A program made the translations under genes and the position numbers. A stretch of 64,000 nucleotides of DNA, taken from the NCBI GenBank assembly GCA_958443615.1, contig CAUCLI010000001.1:248001-312000 (forward strand), written 5' to 3'. How positions within the stretch are numbered: position 1 is the first letter of the stretch; each line of letters opens with the position of its first letter. This DNA comes from an uncultured Collinsella sp. Lineage in GTDB: Bacteria; Actinomycetota; Coriobacteriia; Coriobacteriales; Coriobacteriaceae. Positions 39,720-49,300 of this stretch are shown here, one piece after another. The notes under the pieces are model-generated. The model was given only the letters and a program-made list of their open reading frames with translations, had not been told where the DNA came from and searched no databases.

Positions 39720-41189
39720 ATGACCAAACAACCGAACGTCCTTCTCATCATGTGCGACCAGATGCGCGGCGACTGCCTGGGCATCGACGGCCATCCGGAT
39801 GTGAAGACGCCCTACCTCGACACGCTCGCCGCCGACGGCATGCTGTTCGAGAACGCTTACTCCGCGTGCCCGAGCTGCATCCCCGCCCGTGCGGCCCTCT
39901 TCACGGGCAAGACGCCCGCCGGCACGGGCCGCGTGGGCTATAAGGACGGCGTCGCGTGGGAGTACGACCACATGCTCGCGGCCGAGATGCGCGACGGCGG
40001 GTACCAGACCGCCGTGGTGGGCAAGATGCACGTGCACCCGCCCCGCCTGGGCTGCGGCTTTGAGCACATGCGCCTGCACGACGGCTACATCGGCCACTAC
40101 CGCCGCGCCAACCTGCCCTACTGGATGCACCAAAACGTCTCCGACGACTACATGCGCTTCCTCAAAAACGAGCTGGGCGAGTTCGCCGACGTGAACGGCT
40201 CCGGTGTGGAGAACAACTCCTGGATCACGCATCCGTGGGCCTATGAGGAGCGCCTGCACCCCACCAACTGGGTGGTCGACGAGTCCATCCGTTTCCTGGA
40301 GACGCGCGACCGCACGCGCCCGTTCTTCCTCATGACGAGCTTCGTGCGGCCCCATCCGCCGTTCGACGCGCCGCAGACCTACTTCGACCTGTATCGCGAC
40401 ATGGAGCTGCGCGCCCCGGCCGCCGGCGACTGGGACGACGCGGAGGCCACCGAGCGCGACGGCATGATCTTGGACAGCGTGCACGGCTGCCGCGACGCGG
40501 AGCTCCGCCGCGAGGCCATGGCGGGCTACTACGCCTGCATCACGCATATGGACCATCAGATCGGCCGCCTCATCACGGCGCTCGAGAACGACGAGACCTA
40601 CCATGACACCGTGATCGTGTTCTGCTCCGACCACGGCGAGATGCTCTTCGACCACAACCTCTTCCGCAAGGTGCTGCCCTACGAGGGCTCCACGCGCATC
40701 CCCTTCATCGTGCACGTGGGTAAAAACGTCGAGGTCCCGGGAGGGGAGCGCGCTTGCGGCGTGAGCGAGAGCACCGTGGAGCTCATGGACCTCATGCCCA
40801 CCATCCTCGAGGCGTGCGGCCTGCCCGTGCCCAAGGGCGTTGAGGGCTCCTCGCTTATGGGCGAGCTCACGGGATCGGCCCCGCTCGACCGCGCGTACCT
40901 GCACGGCGAGCACAGCGGCAGCCGCGAGCAGTCCAACCAGTGGATCGTGACCCCGCATGACAAGTACATCTGGTTCACGCAGACGGGCGTGGAGCAGTAC
41001 TTCGATCTCGATGCCGACCCGCGTGAGAGCGCGAACCTCATCGACGACCCGGCGCGCGCCGAGCGCATCGCCGAGCTTCGCGCGCATCTGGTCGAGGAAC
41101 TCGCCGGCCGCGAAGAGGGGTATGTTAAGGACGGCGAGTTGGTGGTGGGCCGCACCCCCGCCGTCAATCTCGAGCATCCTCGTCGCTAG
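39720..41189 (+). CDS. Cys-type sulfatase (second)
   Basis: 489-residue sulfatase. N-terminal metal site MCDQMRGDCLG, modification motif CIPARAALFTGK with Cys53 as the formylglycine precursor, then VVGKMHVHPP and the second metal site FCSDHGEMLFDH. No signal peptide, so cytosolic. The sequence is closer to the N-acetylglucosamine-6-sulfatase/choline-sulfatase-like branch than the first sulfatase is; the exact substrate is not decided. RBS TTGGAGG precedes the start at 39720. Only 15 bases separate it from the next gene. Confidence 0.94.
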   Translation: MTKQPNVLLIMCDQMRGDCLGIDGHPDVKTPYLDTLAADGMLFENAYSACPSCIPARAALFTGKTPAGTGRVGYKDGVAWEYDHMLAAEMRDGGYQTAVVGKMHVHPPRLGCGFEHMRLHDGYIGHYRRANLPYWMHQNVSDDYMRFLKNELGEFADVNGSGVENNSWITHPWAYEERLHPTNWVVDESIRFLETRDRTRPFFLMTSFVRPHPPFDAPQTYFDLYRDMELRAPAAGDWDDAEATERDGMILDSVHGCRDAELRREAMAGYYACITHMDHQIGRLITALENDETYHDTVIVFCSDHGEMLFDHNLFRKVLPYEGSTRIPFIVHVGKNVEVPGGERACGVSESTVELMDLMPTILEACGLPVPKGVEGSSLMGELTGSAPLDRAYLHGEHSGSREQSNQWIVTPHDKYIWFTQTGVEQYFDLDADPRESANLIDDPARAERIAELRAHLVEELAGREEGYVKDGELVVGRTPAVNLEHPRR

Positions 41190-41204
41190 CAGAAAGGCAA
41201 GAAC

Positions 41205-41813
41205 ATGGACATGAAGACGATCGGCATCGTGGTCGTGGTGGTCGCGCTGGCGTTCACCATCTACATGGAGGTGCAAAAGCGCACCACCTTCGCCAAGCTC
41301 GAGGCCTACCTGCGCGACGGCGACCTCGAGAATTACCTGAAGGTCCTGGACCGTCCCCTCACCAACGTGCTGTACCCCAAGTACAACGTGCTGTTCATGC
41401 GCCTGAACGCGCTGCTCGCCATGGATGACGCCGAAAAGACCGCCGCCGTCATCCGCGAGATGGGCTCGCTCAAGATGAACGACAAGCAGAAGCTCGCGCT
41501 CGCCGCCAAGGCCTTCACCTTCTACGTGGAGGTCGAGGACGAGCCCCATGCGCGCGAGGTGCTGGAGTACCTCGAGGCCAATGGCGACGAGCCCATGGCC
41601 AAGGCCAACCGCCGCACCTACGACATCTTCCTCAAGGGCTCTTCCGCATACATCGGCGAGATGGAGCGCGCCCTGTCCGACGCGAGCGGCGTCGAGGAGG
41701 CCATGCTGTGCCAGATGCTGGCGATCCAGTACGACAACAAAGGGGACAAGGCCGCATCCGCGACGTACCGCGAGCGCGCGGAGCGCCTGGTCGACGCGGC
41801 CATCACCAAGTAA
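41205..41813 (+). CDS. Membrane-anchored TPR-like protein of unknown function in the sulfatase operon
   Basis: 202 residues. One N-terminal transmembrane helix (TIGIVVVVVALAFTIYM) is followed by about 180 residues of amphipathic helices in TPR-like pairs (e.g. VLFMRLNALLAMDDAEKTAA; AREVLEYLEANGDEPMAKAN). No catalytic motif. It sits between the second sulfatase and the TSUP exporter, 24 bases from the latter, so it is probably co-transcribed. A scaffold or regulatory role at the membrane is possible; no function is assigned. Confidence 0.75.
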   Translation: MDMKTIGIVVVVVALAFTIYMEVQKRTTFAKLEAYLRDGDLENYLKVLDRPLTNVLYPKYNVLFMRLNALLAMDDAEKTAAVIREMGSLKMNDKQKLALAAKAFTFYVEVEDEPHAREVLEYLEANGDEPMAKANRRTYDIFLKGSSAYIGEMERALSDASGVEEAMLCQMLAIQYDNKGDKAASATYRERAERLVDAAITK

Positions 41814-41837
41814 TATGGAAGGATTCGAAAGCCTCAT

Positions 41838-42620
41838 ATGTTAGCGATTGTATTTGCCATTGCGTTTTTCGCCTCGACCATCGGCGCCATCTGCGGCATC
41901 GGCGGCGGCATCATCATCAAGCCCGTCATGGATGCCGTGGGTGCGGCCGATGTGGCGACCATCAACTTCCTGTCTGGCTGCACCGTGCTTTCGATGACGT
42001 GCTACTCGGTGATCAAGTCCAAGGTCTCGGGCGACTCCAAGATCGACGCGGCCATCGACACGCCGCTGGCGATCGGCGCCGCCCTGGGCGGCCTGGCCGG
42101 ACGCCAGATGTTCTCGGCCGTCGCCGCGTTCTTCGGCGACGCCAACATCGCCGGTGCCGTGCAGGCGGGCACGCTCATGCTCGTCACGATCGGCACCCTG
42201 CTCTACACCTTGAATAAGGAAAAGATCGCCACGCGCCAGGTGAGGGGCGCCATCCCCTGCGTCGCCATCGGATTGGTGCTGGGTATCTCGTCCTCGTTCC
42301 TGGGTATCGGCGGCGGCCCCATCAACCTGGTGGTCCTGTTCTACTTCTTCACGATGAGCACCAAGCGCGCGGCGCAGAGCTCGCTGTACATCATCTTGTT
42401 CTCCCAGGCCACGAGTACGGTCTCGGCGTTGGTGGGCGGCGTGCCCAACCTCGACGTGGTGCTGCTGGCCGGCATGGCCGTCTGCGGCATCCTCGGCGGC
42501 GTGGCGGGGCGTGCCGTGAACAAGCACATCGACGATGCCGCGGTGGACAAGCTGTTCTGCGGGCTCATGGTCGTCATCATCCTCATCTGCGGCTTCAACG
42601 TGTTCCGCTATCTGGGGTAG
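41838..42620 (+). CDS. TSUP (TauE/SafE) family sulfite/sulfate-type exporter
   Basis: 260-residue membrane protein with two related halves, each starting with a glycine-rich helix pattern: GAICGIGGGIIIKPVMDAVG and SSSFLGIGGGPINLVVLF. This is the TSUP signature; members move sulfite, sulfonates or other sulfur oxyanions. Placed after two cytosolic sulfatases, it plausibly exports sulfate released inside the cell (inference). Upstream RBS is weak (GGAAGGATT at 41818). Confidence 0.9.
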   Translation: MLAIVFAIAFFASTIGAICGIGGGIIIKPVMDAVGAADVATINFLSGCTVLSMTCYSVIKSKVSGDSKIDAAIDTPLAIGAALGGLAGRQMFSAVAAFFGDANIAGAVQAGTLMLVTIGTLLYTLNKEKIATRQVRGAIPCVAIGLVLGISSSFLGIGGGPINLVVLFYFFTMSTKRAAQSSLYIILFSQATSTVSALVGGVPNLDVVLLAGMAVCGILGGVAGRAVNKHIDDAAVDKLFCGLMVVIILICGFNVFRYLG

Positions 42621-42715
42621 GGGCCTGCTCGGTCCGCTTTGACGATCCGGCCTCGTCCGGGGGTCCCCGCGCCGCGCCATGTGGGCGCGGAGCGTAACGA
42701 CAATTTGACAGGTTT

Positions 42716-42780
42716 TGTGCGCACGTGATTGTTCATGTGCGCACATTTGTATGAAAGTGTGCAAAACAGGCGCTATCTTT
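42716..42780 (+). promoter_or_regulatory. Candidate operators upstream of lacAB
   Basis: Inverted repeat TGTGCGCAC (42716-42724) with GTGCGCACA (42737-42745), then GTGTGCAAAA (42757-42766) and CGCTATCTTT (42771-42780). The words GTGTGCAAAA and CGCTATTTTG recur between the third DeoR gene and kbaY (51287-51314), suggesting shared control of lacAB and kbaY. Confidence 0.45.
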
Positions 42781-42800
42781 GAGCGATTCGGCAAAATAAC

Positions 42801-42839
42801 TCGACAAAAATGTTCAGTTATGTTTATATTTGTTTACAA
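42801..42839 (+). promoter_or_regulatory. Promoter of the lacAB operon with TTGTTTACAA operator candidate
   Basis: TCGACA (42801-42806), 18-base spacer, TATATT (42825-42830). TTGTTTACAA at 42830-42839 overlaps the -10 and is the reverse complement of a word before PTS 2 (33681-33690). Confidence 0.55.
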
Positions 42840-42886
42840 GCTCACAGTCGCAGACCGCGACGTACAACGCCTCAGAAGGAGGACCA

Positions 42887-43315
42887 ATGAGAGTCGTAAT
42901 CGCTTCCGACGCCGAGGGCATGCCCTTGAAGGAGATCGTCAAGGAGACGCTCCTCACCGACGGTCACGAGGTCGTGGACCTGTCCGAGACCCCTGCCGCC
43001 GACTTCGTCGACTCTGCCTGCGCCGTCGCCGCCGACCTGCTGGCCAACGATGGTTCCCAGGGCATCTGCTTCGACGCTTACGGCGTGGGCAGCTATATGG
43101 CCGGCACCCGCGTGAAGGGCATGGTCGCCGCCAACATCTCCGATGAGCGCAGCGCTTACATGACCCGCGAGCACAACAACGCCCGCATGATCTGCCTGGG
43201 TTCCACCGTCATCGGTTCCGAGGTCGCCAAGAAGATCGCCCGCGAGTTCCTGAAGGCCGACTACGCCGCCGGCCGTCACCAGATTCGCGTCGACATGCTC
43301 AACAAGATGGCCTAA
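42887..43315 (+). CDS. lacA: Galactose-6-phosphate isomerase subunit LacA
   Basis: 142-residue RpiB-fold protein. With LacB it converts galactose-6-phosphate to tagatose-6-phosphate. Recognisable by RVVIASDAEGMPLKEIVKET, GICFDAYGVGSYMAGTRVKG and MTREHNNARMICLG. LacA lacks the usual RpiB CGTG active-site Cys in this loop (FDAYGVG here), as expected for the A subunit. The start at 42887 follows AGAAGGAGG; lacB follows 12 bases after the stop. Confidence 0.92.
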   Translation: MRVVIASDAEGMPLKEIVKETLLTDGHEVVDLSETPAADFVDSACAVAADLLANDGSQGICFDAYGVGSYMAGTRVKGMVAANISDERSAYMTREHNNARMICLGSTVIGSEVAKKIAREFLKADYAAGRHQIRVDMLNKMA

Positions 43316-43327
43316 GGGGGACTAGCC

Positions 43328-43855
43328 ATGACCAAGAAGATCGTTGCCCTCGGCTGTGACCACATCGTCACCGACGAGAAGACCTACCTGCACGACCGCC
43401 TCGAGGAGGCCGGTTACGAGGTGCTGGATTGCGGCCCGTACAGCCACACCCGCACGCACTACCCCATCTACGGCAAGGCCGTCGGCGAGGCCGTGGCCTC
43501 CGGTAAGGCCGACCTGGGCGTCGTGCTCTGCGGCACCGGCATCGGCATCACCAACGCCGTGAACAAGGTCCCCGGCGCCCGCTGCGCCCTGGTCCGCGAC
43601 ATGACGAGCGCCCTGTACGCCCGTCGCGAGCTCAACGCCAACATCATCGGCTTCGGCGGTAAGATCACCGGAGAGTTCCTCATGGCCGACATCATGCTCG
43701 CCTTCCTGGAGGCCGAGTACGAGTCCACGCCCGAGCGCGACGCCCTGGTGGCCAAGCTCGACGCCGTGAACAAGGCCGACGCCGAGGCTCAGGCCGACCC
43801 GCACTTCTTCGACGAGTTCATCGAGAAGTGGGACCGCGGCGAGTATCACGACTAA
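43328..43855 (+). CDS. lacB: Galactose-6-phosphate isomerase subunit LacB
   Basis: 175-residue partner of LacA with the complete RpiB-type active site VLCGTGIGITNAVNKVPGAR and ARRELNANIIGFGGKITG. The N-terminus KIVALGCDHIVTDEKTYLHD is typical of LacB. The RBS GGGGGA overlaps the end of the lacA region. Followed by a strong terminator, so lacAB form a two-gene unit. Confidence 0.93.
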   Translation: MTKKIVALGCDHIVTDEKTYLHDRLEEAGYEVLDCGPYSHTRTHYPIYGKAVGEAVASGKADLGVVLCGTGIGITNAVNKVPGARCALVRDMTSALYARRELNANIIGFGGKITGEFLMADIMLAFLEAEYESTPERDALVAKLDAVNKADAEAQADPHFFDEFIEKWDRGEYHD

Positions 43856-43926
43856 TTCGCTGTCTCAGTGGGTGAAGGCGGGCGTTTCCGATCAGCTCGC
43901 ATGCTCATGACTGCGAACCCCCTTTG

Positions 43927-43956
43927 AGCCCGCGCCCCAAAAGGAGCGCGGGCTTT
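43927..43956 (+). terminator. Terminator of lacAB
   Basis: AGCCCGCGCC...GGAGCGCGGGCT, then TTTTCGTTT. Strong Rho-independent terminator. Confidence 0.88.
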
Positions 43957-44108
43957 TCGTTTGCTTGCGTTCTTCGCCGCGCTCGGGCGGTCTTGGGCGC
44001 TCGCGGTGCGGTTGGATGCGGCCTGCGAGCGGTACAATCAAGGGACGCATAACGCATGCATGTATTCCTTCGTTTTCGCACGTCGCATCGTGCGGAGAGG
44101 AGAAGGCG

Positions 44109-44993
44109 ATGGCCGATTTCGCTTTGGACAACGGCGTCCTGCGCGTGGGCTTCACCACGGCGGGCGGCTCCTTCACGTCCCTGGTCTCCCAGGGTCGCGA
44201 GTATCTGTGGCAGGGCGACCCTGCCGTGTGGAGCGGTCAGGCTCCCGTGTGCTTCCCCATCTGCGGCGGCCTGCGCGAGGACGTCGCCCAGACCCGTTCG
44301 GGCAAGCAGATCAAGCTGGGCCGTCACGGCTTTGCCCGCAAGCAGGAGTGGGAGCTCGCCGAGCAGGGCGAGGACACGATCGCCTTCAAGCTCGCCAGCG
44401 CCGATCATCCGGAGCTGCTCGAGCAGTTCCCCTTCCCGTTCACGCTGGTCGCCCGCTACGCGCTGGACGGCGCCAAGCTCAACGTGAGCTATGAGGTCAC
44501 CAACGAGGGCGAGGAGGATATGCCGTTCTTCATCGGCGGCCACCCCGGCTTCGCCTGCCCGCTCGACGAGGGCGAGGCGTATTCCGACTACGAGCTGCGC
44601 TTCGACGCCGACGAGGCCGACGCCCTGTGCACCGCAGTTCCCTCCACGGGTCTGATCGACGTCGAGAACCGCACCGCCAACCCGATGGTCGGCCGCGTGC
44701 TGCCGCTCACCCATGAGCTGTTCGACTTCGCCGAGACCATCTTCGACGTGCTCAACAGCCGCACGGTCGACCTGGTCAAGAAGGGCGAGGAGAAGGGCCT
44801 GCGCGTGAGCTTCCCGGACTTCCCGTACTTGATCGTGTGGAGCAAGCCCGAGGGCGATTTCGTGGCCATCGAGCCGTGGGGCGGCCTGTCCACCTGCTCG
44901 GATGAGGGCGATGTCTTCGAGGACAAGCGCGGATGCATCATCGCCAAGCCGGGTGAGACCGTGGCCCGCACGTTCTCAATCGAGATTCTCTAG
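44109..44993 (+). CDS. Aldose 1-epimerase family protein (LacX-like)
   Basis: 294-residue galactose-mutarotase-fold protein that interconverts anomers of hexoses or hexose phosphates. Segments: FTTAGGSFTSLVSQGREYLWQ, FPICGGLREDV, GRHGFARKQEW (catalytic His region), FFIGGHPGFACPL and a C-terminal ENR/WGG region (VAIEPWGGLSTCSDEGD). The sequence resembles LacX found with lactococcal tagatose-6-phosphate genes, matching its position between lacB and lacC. The start at 44109 follows GAGGAGAAGG; a longer frame is not supported. Confidence 0.9.
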   Translation: MADFALDNGVLRVGFTTAGGSFTSLVSQGREYLWQGDPAVWSGQAPVCFPICGGLREDVAQTRSGKQIKLGRHGFARKQEWELAEQGEDTIAFKLASADHPELLEQFPFPFTLVARYALDGAKLNVSYEVTNEGEEDMPFFIGGHPGFACPLDEGEAYSDYELRFDADEADALCTAVPSTGLIDVENRTANPMVGRVLPLTHELFDFAETIFDVLNSRTVDLVKKGEEKGLRVSFPDFPYLIVWSKPEGDFVAIEPWGGLSTCSDEGDVFEDKRGCIIAKPGETVARTFSIEIL

Positions 44994-45072
44994 CCCGCCC
45001 GCGCCGCCGGCTTGCATCGGATTGTGTTGAACCGGGGTCCATACGGATGGGGCCCCGAGAAAAGGAGTGAAC

Positions 45073-46008
45073 ATGATTCTCACCGTCACCATGAACCCCG
45101 CCATCGATACGGCGTATCAGCTGGACAAGCTGATCATCGACGACGTCAACCGCGTCGCCCCCAAGAAGACCGCCGGCGGCAAGGGCCTCAACGTCAGCCG
45201 CGTGTTGTGCCAGCTCGGCGATGACGTCGTCGCCACCGGCCTGCTCGGCGGCCACATGGGCGCCTACATGGGCTCCCTCATGGACGCCGACGGCATCAAC
45301 CACGACTTCACGCCGATCGCCGGCGAGACCCGCATCTGCCTGAACATCCTGCACGAGGGCAATCAGACCGAGCTGCTCGAGAGCGGCCCGGAGATCTCCG
45401 CTGAGGAGCTCGCCGCCTTTTCCGCCAAGTTCGCCGAGCTCGTCGCCAAGGCCGACTGCGTGACCATCTCCGGCTCCCTGCCCAAGGGCGTGCCCGCCGA
45501 CTTCTACGCCGGCATGGTCGCCGAGGCCGCCAAGCACGACGTCCCCGTGCTGCTCGACACCTCCGGCGCCTCGCTCGACGCCGCGCTTGAGGCCGAGGTC
45601 AAGCCCACGCTCGTGAAGCCCAACCTCACCGAGATCAACGCGCTGCTGGGTACCAGCTACACCCCCGAGCAGGTCGCCGACCTCGCCGCCGCCCTCAAGG
45701 CCGACGAGCGCTTCGCCGGCATCCCGTGGGTCGTCGTGTCCATGGGCGCCGCCGGTTCCTTCGCCTTCCACGGCGACAAGATCTACCGCGCCGTCACTCC
45801 GCCGATCCCGGCCGTGAACGCCACTGGCTCCGGCGACTCCACCATCGCCGGCTTTGCCCACGCCATCGCCGCGGGCGCCGACGACGTGACCGTGCTCAAG
45901 ACCGCCAACACCTGCGGCAAGCTCAACGCCATGGACCCGCAGACCGGTCATTTGGTCATCGAGCGCTGGGACGAGGTCTACAACGCCGTCGAGGTCACCG
46001 AGCTCTAA
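45073..46008 (+). CDS. lacC: Tagatose-6-phosphate kinase / 1-phosphofructokinase family (LacC)
   Basis: 311-residue PfkB-family sugar kinase. N-terminal MILTVTMNPAIDTAYQL and GGKGLNVSRVLCQLGDDV; C-terminal ATP/anion-hole motif NATGSGDSTIAGFAHAI with Asp as catalytic base. PfkB kinases of this type phosphorylate tagatose-6-phosphate (LacC) or fructose-1-phosphate (FruK). The neighbours lacAB, agaS and kbaY argue for tagatose-6-phosphate. The start at 45073 follows AAAGGAG. Confidence 0.9.
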   Translation: MILTVTMNPAIDTAYQLDKLIIDDVNRVAPKKTAGGKGLNVSRVLCQLGDDVVATGLLGGHMGAYMGSLMDADGINHDFTPIAGETRICLNILHEGNQTELLESGPEISAEELAAFSAKFAELVAKADCVTISGSLPKGVPADFYAGMVAEAAKHDVPVLLDTSGASLDAALEAEVKPTLVKPNLTEINALLGTSYTPEQVADLAAALKADERFAGIPWVVVSMGAAGSFAFHGDKIYRAVTPPIPAVNATGSGDSTIAGFAHAIAAGADDVTVLKTANTCGKLNAMDPQTGHLVIERWDEVYNAVEVTEL

Positions 46009-46075
46009 TCGCGACCGGCGTCTCGGCAACATCTGATTTCCCGCGCGATCTTTCGCGCGCGGTTTCACGCACATC

Positions 46076-46116
46076 GCCCCCTTCGGATGCAGCCATGCAG
46101 TTCCAAAGGGGGCTTC
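46076..46116 (+). terminator. Terminator downstream of lacC
   Basis: GCCCCCTT...AAGGGGGC with a loop containing further pairing (GGATGCAG/CTGCATGG-like), followed by TTCT. The rest of 46009-46372 is AT-rich leader for the fucosidase gene and contains no gene; TTTATATGAGAATAA at 46255-46269 may be a -10 region. Confidence 0.65.
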
Positions 46117-46372
46117 TCCATGCCGTGAGACGGGCTTTGCGTTGAAACGGGCTCGCGATATGTTCGTTTCTGCTCGGTGCTCCATGTGTTTGCATATGCG
46201 GCTGGTGGGATAATCGAACATCAAATAATCGCAGGTAAATCATATTGTCTACCGTTTATATGAGAATAAAAGCCGCTTGCCGAGCGATTGCAGCGTGTTC
46301 GGACGTGTTCGGATAGATTCAGGGCGTTCCGGAAATTCGATTCTGCGCCGACGTACAGAATTGGAGCTGCAT

Positions 46373-49300
46373 ATGCGCGAGAGCATTCGAGTCATCCCCC
46401 GTTGGGCCGCCGCGGCGGCGATCGCCTCGGCGTTGACATTCACGCCGGCAGTGTCGTTCGCCGCCGAGACCTGGGTGGGCGATGGCGGGCTGAGCACAGG
46501 CCCGGTCGCCGCGCCCGAAAAGGACGGGGTCGTCCCCAACACCTGCCAATACACCTATGCCAAGGAGGAGCTTGCGGCGTTTTGCCACTTCGGGCCGAAC
46601 ACCATGGCGGACATCGAGTGGGGAGAGCACTACGGCACCACGCACAACGGCGTGCAATGGAAGACAGCGACTGAGTACATGAACGCGCTCGAGTCTTTCG
46701 ATGCGGCCGAATACGTCAAGACCATCAAGGATGCGGGTTTCAAGCGCCTCATCGTGACCGCCAAGCACCACGATGGCTTCCGCATGTGGGACAGCGCCTC
46801 CAGCGAGTACGACATGGCGAGCACCAAGTCCAAGATCGACGTGTTGGCCAAGATCTCGGAGGAGTGCACCAAGCAGGACCTCGACATGGGCCTCTACCTT
46901 TCCCCGTGGGATATCAACGACCCCACCTACGGGAAAGGAGAGTGCACGAACAGCTGCTCCAATCCTTGTAAGGAAGACCATAACGGCAACTACAACGATT
47001 CTTACGTGAAGCAGCTCGAGGAAATCCTGGGCAACGACAAATACGGCAACGGCGGCAAGTTCGTTGAGGTCTGGATGGACGGCGCCAAGGGCACGGGCGG
47101 CGGATACCAGGAATATGACTTCGAGGCGTATTACAAGGTCATCAAAAAGCACGAGGGCGAGAGCTGTCTGGCGTTCCAGTGCGGTGAGCAGGGCGAGGCC
47201 CGCTGGGTGGGCAACGAGGACGGCGTGGCGCATGACACCACATGGAACCGCGTCGAGATGCGCCAGAACTGGGATCAGTCCAAGGACAACCAGCCGTTCG
47301 TGCAGAACAAGACGACCGACCCCTCCACGGGCAAGTCCGTGATCGTGGGCAAGGCGGATGGCGAGAAGTGGTTCATGCCCGAGTGCGACGCGCGCATCAC
47401 CTCCGGGTGGTTCTGGGGTCCCAACAAGGCGGCGCCCAAATCGCTGACCGAGCTGGGCACGATGTACTTCATGTCCGTCGGCCGCGGTGCGCCGCTGCTG
47501 CTCAACGTGCCGTTGGATACCAAGGGCCAGATCACACCCGAGATCAAGAAGCGCGTTGAGGAATTCGGCACGAGCATCCGCACGGGCTTCGCCGACGACC
47601 TCACCCGTGCCAACGCCGAGAAGGACCGCACTGCCGCCACCGCGCAGGTGACGTCCGTCCACCAGAGCAACGCCGCCTACGGCCCGAGCAAGCTGCTCGA
47701 TGGCGACGATGCGACCTATTGGTCCGCCGATGCGGCGGGCAAGCAGTCCGTGCTCATCAAGCTCCCCGCGGCCACGCAGTTCGACGTGGTCTCCATCGAA
47801 GAGGCCATCCAAAACGGTCAGCGCATCAAGAGCTTCAAGGTCTCCTACCGCAATGGCAATGGAGAGTGGTCCGAGTTCGGGTCCGGCGGCACGGTGGGCG
47901 CCAAGCGCCTCGTGCGCGCCTCCAAGATCACGGCCACCGAGGTGAAGATCGAGCTCACGCCGCTCGACGGCAAGGTCGTCCAGCTCTCGGAGGTCGGCCT
48001 GTTCAAGATGGGCCGCGCGCTCGAGGCGCCGTCGGCCATCCCCGAGGGCATGGAAACGCTCGACAACACCAAGATGACGCTGGGCAACGAGGCGGATTGG
48101 ACCAAGAACGGCGGCTCCCAGTTCGTGGACAGCACGAACATGTTCTCCAAGAAGAAGGGCGCCACTGCGACGTTCACCTTCACGGGCAGCAAGTTCCTCA
48201 TCATCGGAACCGTCGACCCCGGTCACGGCCCCATGAAGGTCACGATCGACGGCAAGGACGCTGAGGCTCAAACCGTCAACACGTCCGGTGCGCGTAAGAC
48301 CGGGCAGGTGCTCTTCGCCTCTCCCACGCTCACACAGGGCGAGCATACGGTGAAGATCGAGGTGGCCGAGCAGGACAAGGCGGTTGCCATCGACGCGGCG
48401 GCCATCCTCAACAACGGCGGTGTGGGCATGCTCGATTTCGCCGAGCCCGTCATCACCATGGATGAGGACACCACCTACGATTTGGGTATCAAGCGCTCGG
48501 GCGGCACGACCGGTCCGCTCGAGGTCGTGGTGAACTTCGAGCCGGGCACGGCGGTGCAGGGCGACTTCTACACCGACCCGGTCCGCGTGAAGTTCGCCGA
48601 CGGCGAGGCCGAAAAGACCGTGCAGGTGCGCACCAAACGCAACAACACGGGCGCCAACGCGGCGGTCAACACCCAGTTCTCCGTTTCCATGACGGTCGTT
48701 TCGCCCAATAACCTGGTGATCGGCCCGCAGGGCGTCACCACGGTGAACATCATCGACCGCGATTCGAATTACACGAAGGAGAAGCTCGACGAGGCGCTCA
48801 AGCGCGTCGAGGCAACGCCGATCAACGAGGGCAGCCATACCAAGGCCGATGCCGAGGCGTACCGCGCTGCGCTGGTGAACGCCCGCGCCATCCTGACGGA
48901 CGGCACCGCCGGGGTGGATCAGTACTTCCACGCGATCAAGGCGCTCGAGGCGGCGATCGCACATCCCGCGCTTCGCACTGAGAAATACACTGCCGAGAAT
49001 CCCTTCGCCTTCCCGAGCATCGTGGGCGAGATCCAGACCATCGAGGCCGAACTGGGCGAGTTGAAGGACGATACGACGAGCAACGGCGATGGCGGGAAGT
49101 ACCCCGTCGAGGTCAAGGAGATCGAGGGCGCCTCGGGCGGCAAGGTGGTGAACTCGCTCAACGACAAGGACACGCTGTCCATCCCGTTCGTGGCCCAGCG
49201 CGCCGGTGAGTACGAGGTCACGCTGCGCTATATGAGCGGATCTGCCGACAACAAGCTCGTGTGGGGCGCTGCCGTCGAGACCGACGCGGATGATGCCGTG

